DNA from: Pseudomonadota bacterium
GTDB lineage: Bacteria; Pseudomonadota; Gammaproteobacteria; Arenicellales; UBA868
NCBI GenBank assembly: GCA_018661145.1
Contig: JABJIU010000136.1
Location: forward strand, 1 to 10,472
Length of the DNA: 10,472 bases
Direction: 5' to 3'
Part shown: piece by piece, positions 7,199 through 10,472 of the stretch
Position numbering within the stretch: position 1 is the first letter of the stretch
How the letters are laid out: every line of letters starts with the position of its first letter
The notes under the pieces: model-generated
What the model was told of the DNA's origin: nothing
Seen by the model: only the letters and a program-made list of their open reading frames with translations
Database searches by the model: none
Made by a program: the position numbers and the translations under genes

Positions 7199-8233
7199 TT
7201 ACCCGAACCAGTGACCGATTGGAGTGAAAACCTTTGCGAACCCAATTACCGTAATCCAAATGAGTGTTACCGGAATAAAGACTTTCCAGCCAAGGCGCAT
7301 TATCTGATCATACCGGTAGCGCGGAAAGGTGGCCCGAAACCAGAGGAACAGGAAAGCGATGGCGGCGAGTTTTCCAAAAAACCAGACGATGCCGGGGACC
7401 CAGGTGAACGGCGCCATCGGAAGTGGTGCATGCCAGCCACCGAGAAACATGATCACCGTCAACGCCGAAATCAGGATCATGTTCGCATACTCTGCCAGAA
7501 AGAAAACCGCAAAGCCCATTCCCGAGTAGTCCACATGGAATCCCGCCACAATCTCTGATTCGCCTTCGGCCACATCAAAGGGTGATCGGTTGGTCTCGGC
7601 GACCCCACTGATCAGGTAAACCGCGAACAAAGGAAACAACGGAAGGAAAAACCACTCATGGAGCCCGCCGGATTGTGCGACGACAATTTCTCTGAGATTC
7701 AATGAACCGGCTGCCATCAACACACCGACCAGCGCGAACCCCATCGCAATCTCGTAGGCAACGATCTGGGCTGCTGAGCGCATCGCGCCCAAGAAAGCGT
7801 ATTTCGAGTTGGAGGCCCACCCGGCAATCACCACGCCGTACACCCCCATCGAGGTCAACGCCAAAACGTAGAGCAGGCTTGCATCAATATCTGCCAGAAC
7901 AAGCGTGTCGGTGAAGGGAATGACGGCCCACGCCCCAAGCGCGGGTGCCAGTGCAAGAACGGGCGCGATTAAAAAGAGATACCGATCCGCGTGGGTCGGA
8001 ATGATCATTTCCTTGAACATCAACTTGACAGCATCTGCTATCGGCTGCAGTAGTCCTCTGGGCCCCACACGGTTCGGGCCGATGCGCACGTGCATGTAGG
8101 CGATCACTTTGCGCTCAGCGAGCGTGTAGTAGGCAACTGCTCCCAACAGGGGAAGCAGGATCGCTCCGAACTTGAATCCTAGTTGAACCAACAACGGCAA
8201 CTCGCCCCAGAGCGTGACTAATGCTTCAGTCAT
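7199..8233 (-). CDS. nuoH: NADH-quinone oxidoreductase subunit H
   Basis: This is the membrane subunit (ND1 homologue) that joins the peripheral and membrane arms and forms much of the quinone-binding chamber. It has 344 residues with about eight membrane helices, close to the family length. Signature loops are intact: AERKVIAYMHVRIGPNRVGP (39-58) with LLQPIADAVKLMFKE (61-75), and the acidic loop AETNRSPFDVAEGESEIVAG (212-231), whose Glu and Asp residues link quinone chemistry to the proton path. GFHVDYSGMGFAVFFLAEYANM (from 231) follows, also typical. The ATG at 8231-8233 overlaps the end of nuoG by 8 bases (8226-8233). No good Shine-Dalgarno precedes it, so initiation probably depends on nuoG translation. 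The TAA stop is at 7199-7201. Confidence 0.98.
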   Translation of the reverse strand: MTEALVTLWGELPLLVQLGFKFGAILLPLLGAVAYYTLAERKVIAYMHVRIGPNRVGPRGLLQPIADAVKLMFKEMIIPTHADRYLFLIAPVLALAPALGAWAVIPFTDTLVLADIDASLLYVLALTSMGVYGVVIAGWASNSKYAFLGAMRSAAQIVAYEIAMGFALVGVLMAAGSLNLREIVVAQSGGLHEWFFLPLFPLFAVYLISGVAETNRSPFDVAEGESEIVAGFHVDYSGMGFAVFFLAEYANMILISALTVIMFLGGWHAPLPMAPFTWVPGIVWFFGKLAAIAFLFLWFRATFPRYRYDQIMRLGWKVFIPVTLIWITVIGFAKVFTPIGHWFG

Positions 8234-10472
8234 GGTCGTTGACCGGCTCGACGGTCACGGTCGTGTCAGCCCCAAATGCCGCCGTTTTCGATGATCCCAG
8301 AAAAACAAAGACACACCCGGGCACCACGCCCGGATCCGCCACCAGTCGCAGAGTGGCCCTGTGGTGTTCACCGACCAGTTGAATTTCACACCCCTCGACC
8401 AAACCCAACATCTTCAGATCTTCGGGGTGAAATCGGCAGAAATCAGCGATACGTCCATCATGCGTTTTTGCGAGCGCTGTTGATCGTCGGACGACCGGAT
8501 CGCTCTGGTAGATGGCTCGCTCTGCAACGATCGAGAACGTGCGTCTCCCCATGGTCCGTGCATTCGCACCATATTCGGGGTGTCGGGATAAGGCCTCGGA
8601 GAACCCCATCGTAACAGCGGGGGGACTTCGCAGTTCCTTGCACACCTGCGCGACGTCGTCGTAATCAAAACCAGACAAAGAAAGATAATTCCCCAGCACC
8701 CGGAGCACCTTCCATCCGGGGCGAGAATTATCCCGTGGCGACAACGCGGCCCTTGAAAACTGCATCGCACCATTGCAATTGATATAACTACCGGAAGCCT
8801 CTGTGTAGGGGCCAATCGGAAGCACAACATCTGCCTGAGTCGGCACCGCAGATCGAAACGCACTGAACGCAACCACTTTCTTAGCGCGATCAAGCATCTC
8901 GTTCAGTCGTACCGGGTCAGCATGATCCATAGCCGGCTCAAGACCATAAACCAATGCAGTGTGAACGCTCAGATCGGTCATCTCCAGAGCATTTGACCCT
9001 TTCCCAGTTGAAGGCACTCCTTCGGGATTTCGGTGCGGAACCGCACCCGCCCACCACGCACCGGCACTGTTGGCGGGCGCTAATATTCCCAAACGCATAC
9101 CGGTCTGCTGTGCCAGTTTCCCCGCCACAAGACGAAGGGTCGCGCCTGCAGAATGATTGAGCGCACTTTGCCCAAGAATGATCGCACCATCGCTACCCAC
9201 TTGTGCTAGTAGACCGCCCAGCGCCCGGCTATCCTGATCATCAATGGCTGAGTCTTCCACTGACAAACCTGCGAGGTCAGCCTCGGCAACCCCCACAGCT
9301 TTAGCCAGACTGGAGAGCGCACCGGGTAGAAGGGATGGGTTCACGTACTGTTGCGCCGCGATGTCAAAATTTGCATCCAGCGCCTGCGACCCGATCGTCC
9401 CGACCACGCCGCCTTCTGCAACCATTTTCCGTATTCGAAGCGCAAGGAGCGGCGCCTCTTTTCGGGGATTACACCCAACTAGCAGCAAGCCTTTGAGCGA
9501 TTCAATATCGCCAAGCGGGACCTCAAGTCCTGGATAAACCGGTGAGGCCAGATCATCGGAGAAGTCCCTCTGAAAAAGTCGATGATCAATGTGATCTGAT
9601 CCGAGACCCCGCATGATCTTCTGAAGGAGAAAAAATTCTTCAACGGAGCTGATCGGGTGGATCAGTGCTGCGAGTCCCGACTCATCTTGCTGAGCCGCCA
9701 GCTGCATCACCACAGATGCCTCTTTAATCGCTTCCTCCCAGGATGTCTCGACCAGTCCTCCCCTTTCGCGAACCATCGGCTGGGTCAGCCGATCGTCACA
9801 CTCAGCCCCTTCGTAGGCAAAACGGTCCCGATCTGATATCCAGCACTCGTTGACATCTTCATTCGCTCTTGGGACCACCCGCTTCACCGCATGATGTGCG
9901 GTCTGAAACATGATGTTGGTTCCAAGGCTGTCATGTGGGCTGATCCCGGAATGACTCAGCAACTCCCAGGGCCGTGCGGTAAATAGATAAGGTTTTGAGG
10001 TCAAGGCGCCGACGGGGCACAAATCAATAATGTTGCCCGATACTTCGCTGTCGACCGAGCCATCGAGATAGGTTTCGATAGTCATATCCTCACCCCGACC
10101 TGTCGCACCGAGTTCCATAGTGCCGGCGATCTCACGACCAAAGCGCACACAGCGCGTGCAATGAATGCATCGTGTCATTGCCGTGGCCACCAGTGGGCCA
10201 AGGTCGAGAGATGCTTTAACCCGTTTATCCTCTTGATACCGGGAAAAGTCCTGGCCATAACCCATTGCCTGATCTTGCAATGGGCACTCTCCCCCTTGAT
10301 CACAGACGGGGCAATCGAGGGGGTGATTAATCAGCAGGAATTCCATCGTACCCTGCTGTGCCTCGACAGCTGTCGCAGACTGTGTCTGTACCACCATCCC
10401 GTCGGCAACCGGAGTGGCGCAGGCCGGCAGTGGTTTAGGTGCCTTCTCTACCTCAACCAGACACATCCGGCA
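8226..10472 (-). CDS. nuoG: NADH-quinone oxidoreductase subunit G (5' end cut by window edge)
   Basis: NuoG is the large iron-sulfur subunit of the peripheral arm; it passes electrons from the NuoE/F module towards NuoI/B. The window shows 748 codons plus the stop, in frame up to 10472, so about 45 N-terminal residues are missing by family comparison. Counting from the first visible codon, the ligands are Cys1 and Cys4 (CRMC) and Cys18 for [2Fe-2S] N1b. N3 is in HPLDCPVCDQGGECPLQDQ (His50, Cys54, 57, 63). N4 is in CIHCTRCVRFGREI (Cys102, 105, 108) with Cys152 in NIIDLCPVGAL. The region after that (about 173-186, SHSGISPHDSLGTN) lacks the cysteines that hold cluster N7 in E. coli-type NuoG. 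The rest is the degenerate molybdopterin-oxidoreductase fold without cofactor, including QADVVLPIGPYTEASGSYIN, and ends in a short beta-rich C-terminal domain. The Met at 10464-10466 lies inside the first cluster motif and is not the start. Confidence 0.97.
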   Translation of the reverse strand, partial: CRMCLVEVEKAPKPLPACATPVADGMVVQTQSATAVEAQQGTMEFLLINHPLDCPVCDQGGECPLQDQAMGYGQDFSRYQEDKRVKASLDLGPLVATAMTRCIHCTRCVRFGREIAGTMELGATGRGEDMTIETYLDGSVDSEVSGNIIDLCPVGALTSKPYLFTARPWELLSHSGISPHDSLGTNIMFQTAHHAVKRVVPRANEDVNECWISDRDRFAYEGAECDDRLTQPMVRERGGLVETSWEEAIKEASVVMQLAAQQDESGLAALIHPISSVEEFFLLQKIMRGLGSDHIDHRLFQRDFSDDLASPVYPGLEVPLGDIESLKGLLLVGCNPRKEAPLLALRIRKMVAEGGVVGTIGSQALDANFDIAAQQYVNPSLLPGALSSLAKAVGVAEADLAGLSVEDSAIDDQDSRALGGLLAQVGSDGAIILGQSALNHSAGATLRLVAGKLAQQTGMRLGILAPANSAGAWWAGAVPHRNPEGVPSTGKGSNALEMTDLSVHTALVYGLEPAMDHADPVRLNEMLDRAKKVVAFSAFRSAVPTQADVVLPIGPYTEASGSYINCNGAMQFSRAALSPRDNSRPGWKVLRVLGNYLSLSGFDYDDVAQVCKELRSPPAVTMGFSEALSRHPEYGANARTMGRRTFSIVAERAIYQSDPVVRRSTALAKTHDGRIADFCRFHPEDLKMLGLVEGCEIQLVGEHHRATLRLVADPGVVPGCVFVFLGSSKTAAFGADTTVTVEPVNDHD

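Noticed and set aside
7109..7558. Plus-strand open frame of 149 codons across the nuoH-nuoI junction.
   Set aside because: It is antisense to conserved NuoH and NuoI sequence and has no recognisable motif.
10464..10466. Met codon that could be read as the nuoG start.
   Set aside because: It is the Met inside the CRMC cluster motif. The frame stays open to the window edge and the first Cys of the motif lies upstream of it.
1..10472. Search for an undescribed system (defence, mobile element, CRISPR, unusual repeats).
   Set aside because: All but 690-875 and a few junction bases is accounted for by conserved complex I and gyrase genes, with no foreign-looking segment, repeat array or orphan gene.

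Overview
The window is a piece of a proteobacterial chromosome in which every gene lies on the minus strand. Reading 5'->3' along the coding strand (from 10472 down to 1) it holds the distal part of a complex I operon, nuoG (5' end cut by the window edge)-nuoH-nuoI-nuoJ-nuoK-nuoL-nuoM-nuoN. A 186-base gap follows, then the first 229 codons of gyrA, cut by the other window edge. The GyrA N-terminus, NuoG (no N7 cluster cysteines) and NuoJ (basic C-terminal tail) fit a non-enteric gammaproteobacterium or a close relative. This placement comes from recalled family sequences, not from a search, so the order is uncertain.

Layout: 8226-10472 nuoG, the peripheral-arm subunit with the N1b, N3 and N4 iron-sulfur sites. 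7199-8233 nuoH, the membrane subunit at the quinone site. 6709-7191 nuoI, a two-[4Fe-4S] ferredoxin-like subunit. 6094-6705 nuoJ and 5792-6097 nuoK, small membrane subunits. 3830-5773 nuoL, 2342-3829 nuoM and 876-2345 nuoN, the three antiporter-like proton-pumping subunits. Junctions are very tight (8-base overlap, 7-base gap, 3-base gap, 4-base overlap, 18-base gap, 0 bases, 4-base overlap), so this is one transcript with extensive translational coupling. Its promoter lies outside the window. The residues known to matter for proton transfer in NuoL, M, N and K and for quinone-site coupling in NuoH are all present, so the complex looks functional: electrons from NADH pass through NuoG and NuoI to quinone at the NuoH interface, and H/J/K/L/M/N move protons.

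The only noncoding stretch is 690-875. It has no convincing intrinsic terminator for nuo, but it carries a candidate extended -10 promoter for gyrA and a small hairpin next to the gyrA start.

I see no mobile element, CRISPR array, RNA gene, phage or defence gene, and no undescribed system. This is a conserved housekeeping region. The points most worth a second look are the in-frame nuoL-TGA-nuoM junction, Thr at GyrA position 83, and the nuo/gyrA boundary.
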